Assembly (NCBI RefSeq): GCF_947496725.1 | Contig: NZ_CANMDS010000001.1 | Span: forward strand, 558,001-622,000 | Source: an uncultured Dokdonia sp. | GTDB lineage: Bacteria; Bacteroidota; Bacteroidia; Flavobacteriales; Flavobacteriaceae | DNA length: 64,000 nt | Direction: 5' to 3' | Shown: in pieces, positions 20,316-27,852 of the stretch | Layout: every line of letters begins with the position of its first letter | Numbering within the stretch: position 1 is the stretch's first letter | Notes under the pieces: model-generated | Told to the model about the DNA's origin: nothing | The model's database searches: none | The model's input: only the letters and a program-made list of their open reading frames with translations | Translations under genes and position numbers: made by a program

Positions 20316-21503
20316 TTAATCTAAAATCTCAGTAACCTGACCAGCTCCTACAGTCCTACCACCTTCACGTACTGCAAAACGAAGTCCGATGTTAAGTGCA
20401 ATAGGCTGGATAAGCTCAACAGTAATAGTTAAGTTATCACCAGGCATTACCATCTCGATTCCATCAGGAAGACCGATGTTACCAGTTACGTCAGTTGTAC
20501 GTACGTAAAACTGTGGACGGTAGTTATTGTGGAATGGAGTGTGACGTCCACCTTCTTCTTTCTTAAGGATATAAACCTCAGCTTTAAACTTAGCGTGTGG
20601 TGTTACAGATCCTGGCTTAACGATTACCATACCTCTAGAGATTTGAGACTTCTCAATACCTCTTAATAAGATACCAGCGTTATCTCCAGCCTCACCTCTA
20701 TCAAGGATCTGACGGAACATCTCAATACCTGTAATAGTAGAAGTAAGTTTCTCAGCACCCATACCGATGATCTCAACAGGATCTCCAGTGTTTGCGATAC
20801 CAGTTTCGATACGACCTGTAGCAACAGTTCCACGACCAGTAATAGAGAATACATCCTCGATAGGCATTAGGAAATCTTTTTCAGTCTCACGTAATGGCTC
20901 TTCGATCCAAGAATCAACAGCAGCCATAAGCTCTAATACTGTATCAACCCATTTTTGCTCACCGTTTAACGCTCCAAGTGCAGAACCAGCTACAACAGGA
21001 CCATTATCTCCATCATACTCGTAGAAAGAAAGAAGATCTCTGATCTCCATCTCTACAAGCTCAAGAAGCTCCTCATCATCAACCATATCTACTTTATTCA
21101 TAAATACAACGATACGTGGAATACCTACCTGACGACCAAGAAGGATGTGCTCACGAGTTTGTGGCATAGGACCATCTGTAGCAGCAACCACAAGAATAGC
21201 ACCATCCATTTGAGCAGCACCAGTTACCATATTCTTTACGTAATCGGCGTGACCTGGACAGTCAACGTGTGCGTAGTGACGGTTTTCAGTCGCATACTCA
21301 ACGTGTGAAGAGTTAATTGTTATACCTCTTTCTTTTTCCTCAGGAGCATTATCAATTTGATCAAAAGCAGAAGCTTCTGAAAAACCAGCATCTGCCAATA
21401 CTTTCGTAATCGCAGCAGTTAAAGTTGTTTTACCGTGATCTACGTGCCCGATAGTTCCAACATTTAAATGGGGTTTCGAACGATCATATGTTTCCTTTGC
21501 CAT
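20316..21503 (-). CDS. tuf: Elongation factor Tu
   Basis: 395 residues, full length. The GTPase motifs are G1 GHVDHGKT (19-26), DCPGHADY and NKVDMVDD. The C-terminal domains end with [15 protein letters not shown]. It delivers aminoacyl-tRNA to the ribosome. It follows a four-tRNA cluster (Thr-Tyr-Gly-Thr) on the same strand and is followed by tRNA-Trp and secE, the same order as the E. coli tufB locus. Confidence 0.99.
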   Translation of the reverse strand: MAKETYDRSKPHLNVGTIGHVDHGKTTLTAAITKVLADAGFSEASAFDQIDNAPEEKERGITINSSHVEYATENRHYAHVDCPGHADYVKNMVTGAAQMDGAILVVAATDGPMPQTREHILLGRQVGIPRIVVFMNKVDMVDDEELLELVEMEIRDLLSFYEYDGDNGPVVAGSALGALNGEQKWVDTVLELMAAVDSWIEEPLRETEKDFLMPIEDVFSITGRGTVATGRIETGIANTGDPVEIIGMGAEKLTSTITGIEMFRQILDRGEAGDNAGILLRGIEKSQISRGMVIVKPGSVTPHAKFKAEVYILKKEEGGRHTPFHNNYRPQFYVRTTDVTGNIGLPDGIEMVMPGDNLTITVELIQPIALNIGLRFAVREGGRTVGAGQVTEILD

Positions 21504-21582
21504 AATGTAATTATTTAATCTTAGTTATTATTAGTGTACTATTTACTAGTGATCGAGTCCCTTCTCATTTAAACACGAAAAG

Positions 21583-21601
21583 TGAGTGCGACCAGCACTC
21601 A
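21583..21601 (-). other. Short hairpin between tRNA-Thr(GGU) and tuf
   Basis: TGAGTGC and GCACTCA arms around a 5-nt loop, 18 bp downstream of the tRNA. It could mark 3' processing of the tRNA away from the tuf message; no T-run of note follows. Confidence 0.4.
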
Positions 21602-21619
21602 TTATTAATATTTTTTTTG

Positions 21620-21691
21620 AGCCAACGACGGGAATTGAACCCGTGGCCTCTTCCTTACCAAGGAAACGCTCTACCCCTGAGCTACGTCGGC
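21620..21691 (-). tRNA. tRNA-Thr (GGU)
   Basis: 72 nt. The acceptor GCCGACG/CGTTGGC has one G-U pair, and the anticodon loop is TTGGTAA (anticodon GGU, reading ACC/ACU). It is the last of the four tRNAs before tuf. Confidence 0.97.
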
Positions 21692-21704
21692 TGGTAAATT
21701 TTAC

Positions 21705-21718
21705 GCTTTCGCGAAAGC
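21705..21718. repeat. Iterated palindrome copy 6 (between two tRNAs)
   Basis: Perfect 14-mer in the spacer between tRNA-Gly and tRNA-Thr(GGU), so it is transcribed in the tRNA precursor. Confidence 0.95.
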
Positions 21719-21740
21719 TCAACACCTCAAAGGTATTTAG

Positions 21741-21813
21741 AGCGGGAGACCAGGTTCGAACTGGCGACATTCAGCTTGGAAGGCTGACGCTCTACCAACT
21801 GAGCTACTCCCGC
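21741..21813 (-). tRNA. tRNA-Gly (UCC)
   Basis: 73 nt. Acceptor GCGGGAG/CTCCCGC, anticodon loop CTTCCAA (anticodon UCC, reading GGA/GGG), T-loop GTTCGAACC. Confidence 0.97.
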
Positions 21814-21861
21814 ATTTATAAACTCACTCTATATTACATATATAAAGTGAGATTAAAGGTG

Positions 21862-21943
21862 TGGGGAGAGCAGGATTCGAACCTGCGAAGTTAAAAACAA
21901 CTGAGTTACAGTCAGTCCTCGTTGGCCGCTTGAGTATCTCCCC
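21862..21943 (-). tRNA. tRNA-Tyr (GUA)
   Basis: 82 nt with a long variable arm, as expected for bacterial tRNA-Tyr. Acceptor GGGGAGA/TCTCCCC, anticodon loop CTGTAAC (anticodon GUA). Confidence 0.97.
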
Positions 21944-22044
21944 TATTTGTTATCAAATTTCAGTGCGCAAAACTAAGCAAATCTTTTTGATAATAAAACA
22001 ATATTTTAAAGAACTTTTTAACTTTATTTTTAAGTTAAAAAAAG

Positions 22045-22118
22045 AGCCGATGGAGGGACTCGAACCCACGACCTGCTGATTACAAATCAGCTGCTCTAGC
22101 CAGCTGAGCTACATCGGC
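22045..22118 (-). tRNA. tRNA-Thr (UGU)
   Basis: 74 nt. Acceptor GCCGATG/CATCGGC, anticodon loop TTTGTAA (anticodon UGU, reading ACA/ACG). First gene of the tRNA-tuf-secE operon, about 60 bp after a strong promoter. Confidence 0.97.
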
Positions 22119-22151
22119 TTTTTACTCACTCATACTTCCCAAAAGAAGCAT

Positions 22152-22178
22152 AAAAAAGTCCGCTATTTCTAACGGACT
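22152..22178 (-). terminator. hpf intrinsic terminator
   Basis: Arms AGTCCG (22157-22162) and CGGACT (22173-22178), followed on the minus strand by six T. It lies about 50 bp after the hpf stop and overlaps the predicted start point of the tRNA operon. Confidence 0.75.
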
Positions 22179-22179
22179 G

Positions 22180-22210
22180 CAAATGTAGGTAATTTTTATC
22201 CCTACCCAAA
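22180..22210 (-). promoter_or_regulatory. Promoter of the tRNA-tuf operon
   Basis: Bacteroidota-type promoter: TTTG (minus strand, 22210-22207), 19 bp spacer, then TACATTTG (22187-22180), matching TAnnTTTG. The predicted start is near 22175, ahead of tRNA-Thr(UGU). Confidence 0.75.
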
Positions 22211-22228
22211 CTTTTTTTTGAAAAAAAT

Positions 22229-22534
22229 TTACATCACACGTGATCTTATTTTTTCTTTTCTTTTTAAAAGTATCCTCTCCATAGACTGAACACACACATC
22301 TGTAGCCTCTTCGAAAGATTTTGCCATCTTTTTAACGATAAATTCATCACCTGGCACACTTACTAATAATTCTACAATTTTATTATTTGGTCTCTCGTTT
22401 GGCTCTAGTTTTAGATAAACATCAGTATGAATAATCTTATCATAAAAATGTTCCAATTTCCCGACTTTCTTCTTTATAAAATCAGTGAGTTTGACATCTG
22501 CATCAAACTTTGGGGCTTCTACAGTTACTTTCAT
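22229..22534 (-). CDS. hpf: Ribosome hibernation factor, HPF/RaiA family (short form)
   Basis: 101 residues, the length of short HPF/YfiA proteins. The fold pattern is visible: MKVTVEAPKFDADVKLTDFI at the start, a lysine-rich region KKVGKLEHFYDKI, and a C-terminal basic tail KRKEKIRSRVM. It binds the 30S subunit in stationary phase. It lies 69 bp downstream of xerC, probably co-transcribed, and has its own terminator. Confidence 0.92.
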   Translation of the reverse strand: MKVTVEAPKFDADVKLTDFIKKKVGKLEHFYDKIIHTDVYLKLEPNERPNNKIVELLVSVPGDEFIVKKMAKSFEEATDVCVQSMERILLKRKEKIRSRVM

Positions 22535-22603
22535 AAGAATATGGTTTAATTGGTTACAACATAAAACACTCTCATAGTGCTCTACTTACTAAACGTCCCC
22601 TCA

Positions 22604-23494
22604 CTACTTTTTAGTACGAGGATGTGCCTTAGAGTACACGTCTTTTAATGCCTTTATACTATTATGAGTATACACCTGAGTAGAGGCTAGACTGGCGTGA
22701 CCTAAAAGCTCTTTCACAACGTTTAAATCTGCTCCTTGATTAAGTAAGTGAGTTGCAAATGAATGTCTCAATATATGCGGGCTCGTCTTAAACTTATCTG
22801 AAGCCTCACTAAAGTAACGATTTATAACTCTGTAAACAAGGGTGCTATACACTTTTAACCCTTTTACAGTTACAATTAATGGCTCCGAACTCCCCTCTCC
22901 AGCTATACGAGACCTCTCAATTAAATACCTATCAAGAGTACTTATCACTCCTGGAAGAAGAGGAATGAGACGTTCTTTGTTGCGCTTACCTAGTACTTTT
23001 AATGTTTTTTGAGAAAAATCTACACTACCTAGTGTTAGGTCTATAAGCTCTGCTCTTCTCATCCCAGTACCATATAACAATTCAACCATAAGAAGATCTC
23101 GCAAAGAGACAAAATCTTGTGTCTCTCGCAAATCTTGCAATACGAGACCCACCTCCTTTTCTGAAAATGGAATCTGTACACGCTTAGAGACCTTAAGAGA
23201 TTTGTGTTTCACCAGAGGCGATATAGCCACATCCCCCACTTTGAGCAAAAATTTATAGTAAGCCTTGAGAGATGACACCTTTCTATTTACACTCTGGTTA
23301 GAGACTCCAGCATCTACTAAAGAAACGATCCACGCTCTTATTTGCGCATACGCAACAGCAATAGGATCATCTTGCCCGTAATTCTCCTTTAAAAAGACAA
23401 AAAAAGCAGTCACATCCTTTTCATAAGCCAGCACTGTATGCTTACTATAATTCTTCTCAAGGTTGAGATACTCTAAGAAAGGATTGAGGGACAT
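22604..23494 (-). CDS. xerC: Tyrosine recombinase XerC
   Basis: 296 residues, typical of XerC/XerD. The N-terminal SAM-like DNA-binding domain (YLNLEKNYSKHTVLAYEKDV) is followed by the catalytic domain with GTGMRRAEL (first Arg), HILRHSFATHLLNQGAD (His-x-x-Arg), LLGHASLAS and a terminal Tyr in TQVYTH. It resolves chromosome dimers at dif during division. Its place between rpsU and hpf is the conserved housekeeping locus in Flavobacteriia, so it is not a phage integrase. Confidence 0.93.
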   Translation of the reverse strand: MSLNPFLEYLNLEKNYSKHTVLAYEKDVTAFFVFLKENYGQDDPIAVAYAQIRAWIVSLVDAGVSNQSVNRKVSSLKAYYKFLLKVGDVAISPLVKHKSLKVSKRVQIPFSEKEVGLVLQDLRETQDFVSLRDLLMVELLYGTGMRRAELIDLTLGSVDFSQKTLKVLGKRNKERLIPLLPGVISTLDRYLIERSRIAGEGSSEPLIVTVKGLKVYSTLVYRVINRYFSEASDKFKTSPHILRHSFATHLLNQGADLNVVKELLGHASLASTQVYTHNSIKALKDVYSKAHPRTKK

Positions 23495-23535
23495 TACAAC
23501 TATATATTTAAAAGTAATAACTTATTCTAGACAAC

Positions 23536-23583
23536 AAAAAAAAACCGTTGCACTGTAAAGATACACTTTACAACACAACGGTT
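23536..23583 (-). terminator. rpsU terminator (nested hairpin with T-run)
   Basis: Outer arms AACCGTTG (23543-23550) and CAACGGTT (23576-23583) contain inner arms TGTAAAG/CTTTACA. A run of at least seven T follows on the minus strand. It separates rpsU from xerC, so xerC expression would need read-through or its own promoter. Confidence 0.85.
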
Positions 23584-23614
23584 ATATATGGTTGAGAGAG
23601 GATTAGTCTCCCTG

Positions 23615-23650
23615 TTAATCCAGATCACGTTACACGTGACGACGGATTAA
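23615..23650 (-). other. Second nested hairpin just after rpsU
   Basis: Arms TTAATCC (23615-23621) and GGATTAA (23644-23650) enclose TCACGT/ACGTGA around a 3-nt loop. It starts 6 bp after the rpsU stop and has no T-run. It might protect the 3' end of the short rpsU message. Confidence 0.5.
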
Positions 23651-23656
23651 TGAATA

Positions 23657-23851
23657 TTAGATATTCTCTGCATCTCTCATTCCTTGAATGTATGATGCTT
23701 TTTGAATCTCACGTCTTCTTACTACAGAAGGCTTTGTAAACTGCTTGCGCTCTCTAAGATTACGCATAGTCTTTGTGCGATCAAATTTACGCTTAAAACG
23801 TTTAAGCGCTCTATCTATATTTTCTCCGTCTTTTACTGGTATAATTAACAT
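23657..23851 (-). CDS. rpsU: 30S ribosomal protein S21
   Basis: 64 residues, very basic, starting MLIIPVKDGENIDRALKRFKR. Tyr54 (ASYIQGMRD) is present. From memory of published Flavobacterium ribosome work, bS21 and this Tyr help hide the anti-Shine-Dalgarno tail of 16S rRNA. The gene has its own promoter, a perfect Shine-Dalgarno and its own terminator. This suggests it is made independently and controlled by its own product. Confidence 0.97.
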   Translation of the reverse strand: MLIIPVKDGENIDRALKRFKRKFDRTKTMRNLRERKQFTKPSVVRRREIQKASYIQGMRDAENI

Positions 23852-23857
23852 AGTGGG

Positions 23858-23866
23858 ACCTCCTTT
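23858..23866 (-). promoter_or_regulatory. Strong Shine-Dalgarno of rpsU
   Basis: AAAGGAGGT on the minus strand, 6 nt before the rpsU ATG. It is complementary to the 16S 3' end over its whole length. Most other genes in the window show no such motif. Confidence 0.9.
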
Positions 23867-23895
23867 CTTTAAATTCTTATTCGGTTTTCAGACTG

Positions 23896-23925
23896 CAAAG
23901 ATACGCTTAAAAAACAATCCCGCAA
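23896..23925 (-). promoter_or_regulatory. rpsU promoter
   Basis: TTG (minus, 23925-23923), 19 bp spacer, TATCTTTG (23903-23896), a full match to the Bacteroidota housekeeping consensus. It lies between the acyl-CoA dehydrogenase stop and rpsU. Confidence 0.78.
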
Positions 23926-23934
23926 CAGTAACCT

Positions 23935-25119
23935 TTATTTTTTTGAAATTTCTTCAGTTTTAGGCTTGTAAGTCTTCTTATCGATAACCATTTTTGCGAT
24001 GATTTCTCGTAAAATTTCAGATGTTCCTCCACCTATAGGACCTAGGCGACTATCACGTAACATACGTGCTAGCGGGTATTCTTCCATATAACCGTAACCT
24101 CCTAACATCTGTAAACAATCATAAATTACCTCATCTGCAATTTTTGTTGCTGTAAGCTTAGACATCGTAGCTTCTTTTACAACATACTCGCCATTACCTA
24201 GGCGATGAGCCACTGTATAATTAAAAGCTTTAGACATCTCCACCTCTGCAGTACGTTCTGCTAGCTTGTGACGTAATGCCTGAAACTTATCTATAGTAAC
24301 TCCAAAAGCGGTACGCTCTTTCATATAACCTAACGCATACTCTATAGCATACTCTGCTCTAGCGTGTGCATTAATACCCATAATTAAACGTTCTGATGCA
24401 AAGTGCTGCATTATGTACCCAAAACCAGCATTCTCCTCTCCCATTAGATTTTCGGCAGGAACTTTTACATTGTCAAAAGAAATCTCACCAGTATCTGATG
24501 CTCTCCAACCTAGTTTATCAAGTTTTGTAGCGTTAATACCAGGCATATCTCTATCTAAAAGGAATATACTCATACCCTTCCCTCCTAGTTCTGGTGCCGT
24601 CTTTGCAGCAACAACTAGATAGTCTGAGTAAACACCATTTGTAATAAAGGTTTTTGATCCATTTATAATGTAGTGATCACCTTCTTTTACAGCTGTTGTG
24701 CGCATACCTGCAACATCACTTCCCCCAAAAGGTTCTGTAATACACAAGCACCCTATTTTATCACCTGCAATACTTGCTGCTAGATATTCAGATTTTATTC
24801 TAGTATCTCCCTCTGCATTAAGGTGCGTCATTGCTAGATAAGCGTGCGCCCATATGGCAGCAGCAAATCCACCACTATTAATTTTCTGTAACTCTTCTAG
24901 TAGTATTACAGTATAAAAGAAATCAAGGTTCATCCCTCCATACTCTTCTGGATAAGCAATCCCGAAGAATCCCATATCTCCAAATTTCTTCCAGATAAAA
25001 CGTTCTATCTGTCCAGTTTCCTCCCATTTATCAAGGTGTGGGACTACTTCCTTTTGAAGAAAATCTTTTAAGCTTTCGCGAAAGAGGTTATGTTCCTCTG
25101 TAAAATACATATCTGTCAT
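23935..25119 (-). CDS. Acyl-CoA dehydrogenase
   Basis: About 394 residues from the ATG at 25119; a TTG further upstream is less likely. It is an FAD-dependent enzyme that makes a trans-2-enoyl-CoA in fatty-acid or amino-acid breakdown. Visible family motifs: CITEPFGGSDVAGMRTTA (substrate and FAD binding), GEISFDNVKVP, and the C-terminal LQMLGGYGYMEEYPLARMLRD and GGTSEILREIIA. The palindrome core at 25073-25084 encodes LFRES in the N-terminal helix. Substrate chain length cannot be told from motifs. Confidence 0.92.
   Translation of the reverse strand: MTDMYFTEEHNLFRESLKDFLQKEVVPHLDKWEETGQIERFIWKKFGDMGFFGIAYPEEYGGMNLDFFYTVILLEELQKINSGGFAAAIWAHAYLAMTHLNAEGDTRIKSEYLAASIAGDKIGCLCITEPFGGSDVAGMRTTAVKEGDHYIINGSKTFITNGVYSDYLVVAAKTAPELGGKGMSIFLLDRDMPGINATKLDKLGWRASDTGEISFDNVKVPAENLMGEENAGFGYIMQHFASERLIMGINAHARAEYAIEYALGYMKERTAFGVTIDKFQALRHKLAERTAEVEMSKAFNYTVAHRLGNGEYVVKEATMSKLTATKIADEVIYDCLQMLGGYGYMEEYPLARMLRDSRLGPIGGGTSEILREIIAKMVIDKKTYKPKTEEISKK
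25072..25085. repeat. Iterated palindrome copy 7, degenerate (in acyl-CoA dehydrogenase)
   Basis: GCTTTCGCGAAAGA: 13 of 14 bases match; read as LFRES. Confidence 0.85.
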
Positions 25120-25173
25120 ATTCTTATTTTTATCCCTGCTTACTGAAGATATCGCAGGCAATCATAGCACATT

Positions 25174-26058
25174 TTAATTTATTTGTAAATATAACGCTAT
25201 TATATCATATTTGAAGTCTGTCATACCCTCCAAATCTTTCAATTCTTCTAGTGAGCTAATTCCCTCTCTAAGCGTACGATAGTCTACTATTTCTTTTGCC
25301 AAATCAAAATTAAGCAATGGAACGGTAGAAAGGTCTGATGCTGTCGCGGTATTTACGTTTACAAAACGTATTTCTGGTTTGTTTTTTACCGTATAATGAT
25401 TAAGCACAAGTCTCTTTATAGATTTATCTACACCATAGACACTGTAAATCTGAAAATCTACTTGATAACCTCCCACCTTATCACGGTGTCGTATAATAGC
25501 AGTAGCAGCATTTTCATCTACGCCCTCTATTGCGAGTAAATCTTCATAAGTTATGCTATTGAGCATTCCTTTCTCTTCGGCGGTTTTCCACTTCTTCTTA
25601 TAATTATTTTTCTTTTGTGGATTCTTGCGTTGCTCTAGCAACCATTTTGGCCATTTAAAATAGGGAGATATTTGCGCCAGTAGTGAGTCTGATACTTTTG
25701 AGACTTGCTGAAACTCTGCTGCAGAGTTAAACCATTTTCCGCTTTCGCGAAAGCGTACTACTCTATCTATCTCTTCTGTACTCATCCCGAGTTTATACCC
25801 ATTATAATCTGTGAGTAATGTAGGGTTAAAAGGATAAATTTTAGGCTTTCTTCTTTCTAGTTCAATCGCTTTAAGCGAGTCTATTTCTTTTTGAAAAGCA
25901 AGCACACGAGCATCTTCTTGCAGTGGCGATACGGGTGAATCTGTAAGATTTTTACTAACAGCAATAACTCCTAGACACGCAAGACAAAGTATGGCAAAAA
26001 ATAAAATCCCATTTCGCTTACGTCTGTCGTAAACAAAATGGGATTTAAATAGTCTCAT
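25174..26058 (-). CDS. ComEA-like helix-hairpin-helix protein, membrane-anchored
   Basis: 294 residues. The N-terminal segment KSHFVYDRRKRNGILFF is followed by one membrane helix (about 18-36, ILFFAILCLACLGVIAV). The rest lies outside and carries repeated helix-hairpin-helix units: LLTDYNGYKLGMSTEEIDRVVRFRESG, ITYEDLLAIEGVDENAATAIIRHRD, VNTATASDLSTVPLLNFDLAKEIVDYR. Proteins of this type bind DNA and relate to the uptake protein ComEA, but a role in transformation is not shown here. The palindrome encodes RFRES in the first unit. A terminator-shaped hairpin covers codons 5-18. It lies 11 bp downstream of the symporter gene. Confidence 0.8.
   Translation of the reverse strand: MRLFKSHFVYDRRKRNGILFFAILCLACLGVIAVSKNLTDSPVSPLQEDARVLAFQKEIDSLKAIELERRKPKIYPFNPTLLTDYNGYKLGMSTEEIDRVVRFRESGKWFNSAAEFQQVSKVSDSLLAQISPYFKWPKWLLEQRKNPQKKNNYKKKWKTAEEKGMLNSITYEDLLAIEGVDENAATAIIRHRDKVGGYQVDFQIYSVYGVDKSIKRLVLNHYTVKNKPEIRFVNVNTATASDLSTVPLLNFDLAKEIVDYRTLREGISSLEELKDLEGMTDFKYDIIALYLQIN
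25741..25754. repeat. Iterated palindrome copy 8 (in ComEA-like gene)
   Basis: Perfect 14-mer followed by GTA, read as RFRES. Confidence 0.95.
25996..26046 (-). terminator. Terminator-shaped hairpin inside the start of the ComEA-like gene
   Basis: Perfect 11-base arms (26004-26014 and 26036-26046) with inner arms TTACG/CGTAA, followed on the minus strand by TTTTATTTTTT. It begins 24 bp after the symporter stop, so it is well placed to end that transcript, yet it is coding sequence of the next gene. Confidence 0.65.
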
Positions 26059-26069
26059 TTTATATGATC

Positions 26070-27758
26070 TTAGTCTATAGCTTGCTCCTTAAGCTTTATA
26101 GCATCAAGGTATCTTTTAAGCTGCTTTTTCACCACTGGGAATAAGAAGAAAAGACCTACCATATTAGGAAATACCATTGCAAATATCATTGCGTCTGAGA
26201 ATGCCCATATTGAATTCATACTTGCAGAAGCTCCTACCACTACAAAGGTTAAGAATAACATTTTATATACAAGATCTGCTACTTTACCACGCCCGAAAAG
26301 GAATTTCCAAGACTGTAACCCGTAGTAAGACCAAGAAATCATAGTTGATACTGCAAATAGTACAACTGCTATCGTTAAGAACACGTTAGAGTAAGGAATA
26401 TATTCTGCAAAAGCCTTTGATGTAATACCTGCTCCCTCAAAAGATTCTCCACCTATTAATACTGCTCCAGAACCATCACCACCGTACTCAAAGAATCCTC
26501 CAAAGTTGAAAATGATAATTACTAATGCAGTCATAGAACAGATAAGTACCGTATCAATAAACGGCTCTAGTAATGCTACTAGACCTTCACTTGCAGAGTA
26601 TTTTGTACGTACTGCAGAGTGTGCAATAGAAGCAGAACCTGCACCTGCCTCATTTGAAAAGGCAGCTCTTTTAAATCCAACTAGTAGTACTCCTATAAAT
26701 CCACCCACACCAATTGCTGTAGGGTTAAATGCTTCTTGTACAATAAGTGCTACTGCGTCATCTATAAGACTAAAGTTACTTAGTATGATATATAAACAAG
26801 CAAGTACATACATAATCGCCATAAATGGTACTACCTTCTCAGTTACCTGAGCAATACGTTTTATACCGCCTATGATGATAATACCTACTATAATAGCAAG
26901 AACAATACCTACTATAAAACCAGAGGCTGCACTTGTCATATTAAACATTTCTTTAAGTACAATAGTTGCTTGGTTAGATTGTGCAGCGTTACCTCCACCA
27001 AAAGATCCACCTATACAGAAGATTGCAAAAATTACAGCTGCTACTTTACCTAGCGTTGCAAATCCTTTTGCTTTAAGTCCTTTAGTAAGGTAATACATAG
27101 GTCCTCCGTATACGGTACCATCTTCACCTACATCTCTGTATTGTACTCCTAGAGTACACTCTACAAATTTTGTAGACATCCCCAGTAAACCACAAACTAT
27201 CATCCAGAATGTTGCACCTGGTCCTCCTAATGCGATTGCTAGTGCAACCCCTGCAATGTTACCATTACCTACGGTTCCAGAAACTGCTGTTGCCAGTGCT
27301 TGAAAGTGAGAAACTTCACCATCTGAACTTTCATCACGTATCGTGTCTACAATGTCGCCATCTATAGCGAGGTCATCATCTATCTTTTCAATATGATCTT
27401 CAATATCTACTTTAGTAAGATCTTGCCCTTGAGCGATACCATCTTCACCATAAAGCTCTGCAGCCCCGTGCTTTTCAATATCCTCATATTTACCACGTAC
27501 TGTTTGAATAGCTCTCCAAAAAAATCTAATGTTTGGAAAACCAAAGTAAATTGTAAAAAATGCAGCACTTGCTACAAGTAATATAAGTACAAACGGTGTA
27601 CCTGCTACTTCAAAAAATACGATAGCAGAAAAGAAATCTGAAACAGGCTGGAATGCTTGATCAATTTTTTGATCAATTCCTACTTCTTGATTGTTTTGTG
27701 CAAATGAAATTAATGGAATAAATGCTGATAAAATGAATAGAAGATATTTCTTCATCAT
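26070..27758 (-). CDS. Alanine/glycine:Na+ symporter (AGCS family)
   Basis: 562 residues, inner-membrane transporter taking up alanine or glycine with Na+. AGCS signatures are visible: TAVSGTVGNGNIAGVALAIALGGPGATFWM, GGPMYYL, GGNAAQSNQ and RAAFSNEAGAGSASIAHSAV. Two extra N-terminal features stand out. One is a cleavable-looking signal sequence (LLFILSAFIPLISFAQ). The other is an acidic insert of about 55 residues after the first membrane helix (KYEDIEKHG... to DESSDGE), with many Asp/Glu. Usual AGCS proteins are nearer 450-480 residues. A Na+-coupled carrier fits a marine habitat. Confidence 0.9.
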   Translation of the reverse strand: MMKKYLLFILSAFIPLISFAQNNQEVGIDQKIDQAFQPVSDFFSAIVFFEVAGTPFVLILLVASAAFFTIYFGFPNIRFFWRAIQTVRGKYEDIEKHGAAELYGEDGIAQGQDLTKVDIEDHIEKIDDDLAIDGDIVDTIRDESSDGEVSHFQALATAVSGTVGNGNIAGVALAIALGGPGATFWMIVCGLLGMSTKFVECTLGVQYRDVGEDGTVYGGPMYYLTKGLKAKGFATLGKVAAVIFAIFCIGGSFGGGNAAQSNQATIVLKEMFNMTSAASGFIVGIVLAIIVGIIIIGGIKRIAQVTEKVVPFMAIMYVLACLYIILSNFSLIDDAVALIVQEAFNPTAIGVGGFIGVLLVGFKRAAFSNEAGAGSASIAHSAVRTKYSASEGLVALLEPFIDTVLICSMTALVIIIFNFGGFFEYGGDGSGAVLIGGESFEGAGITSKAFAEYIPYSNVFLTIAVVLFAVSTMISWSYYGLQSWKFLFGRGKVADLVYKMLFLTFVVVGASASMNSIWAFSDAMIFAMVFPNMVGLFFLFPVVKKQLKRYLDAIKLKEQAID

Positions 27759-27852
27759 ATGTATGTGTTTGGTTATAATAAAAATTCAGCTAGCAATATC
27801 TAAAAAAATGCACCTTATTCAAAGGAAAGTATCTTAAAATCCTACACATTTA

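Noticed and set aside
21586-22079. Plus-strand open frames across the tRNA cluster (with stretches such as TTGIEPVASSLPRKR)
   Set aside because: They are antisense to four tRNAs. The peptide pattern is the well-known spurious product of reading tRNA-Gly, -Thr and -Tyr backwards.
22604-23494. Tyrosine recombinase as sign of a mobile element
   Set aside because: It sits in the conserved rpsU-xerC-hpf-tuf locus and has XerC length; no attachment-site duplication was seen at the nearby tRNAs.
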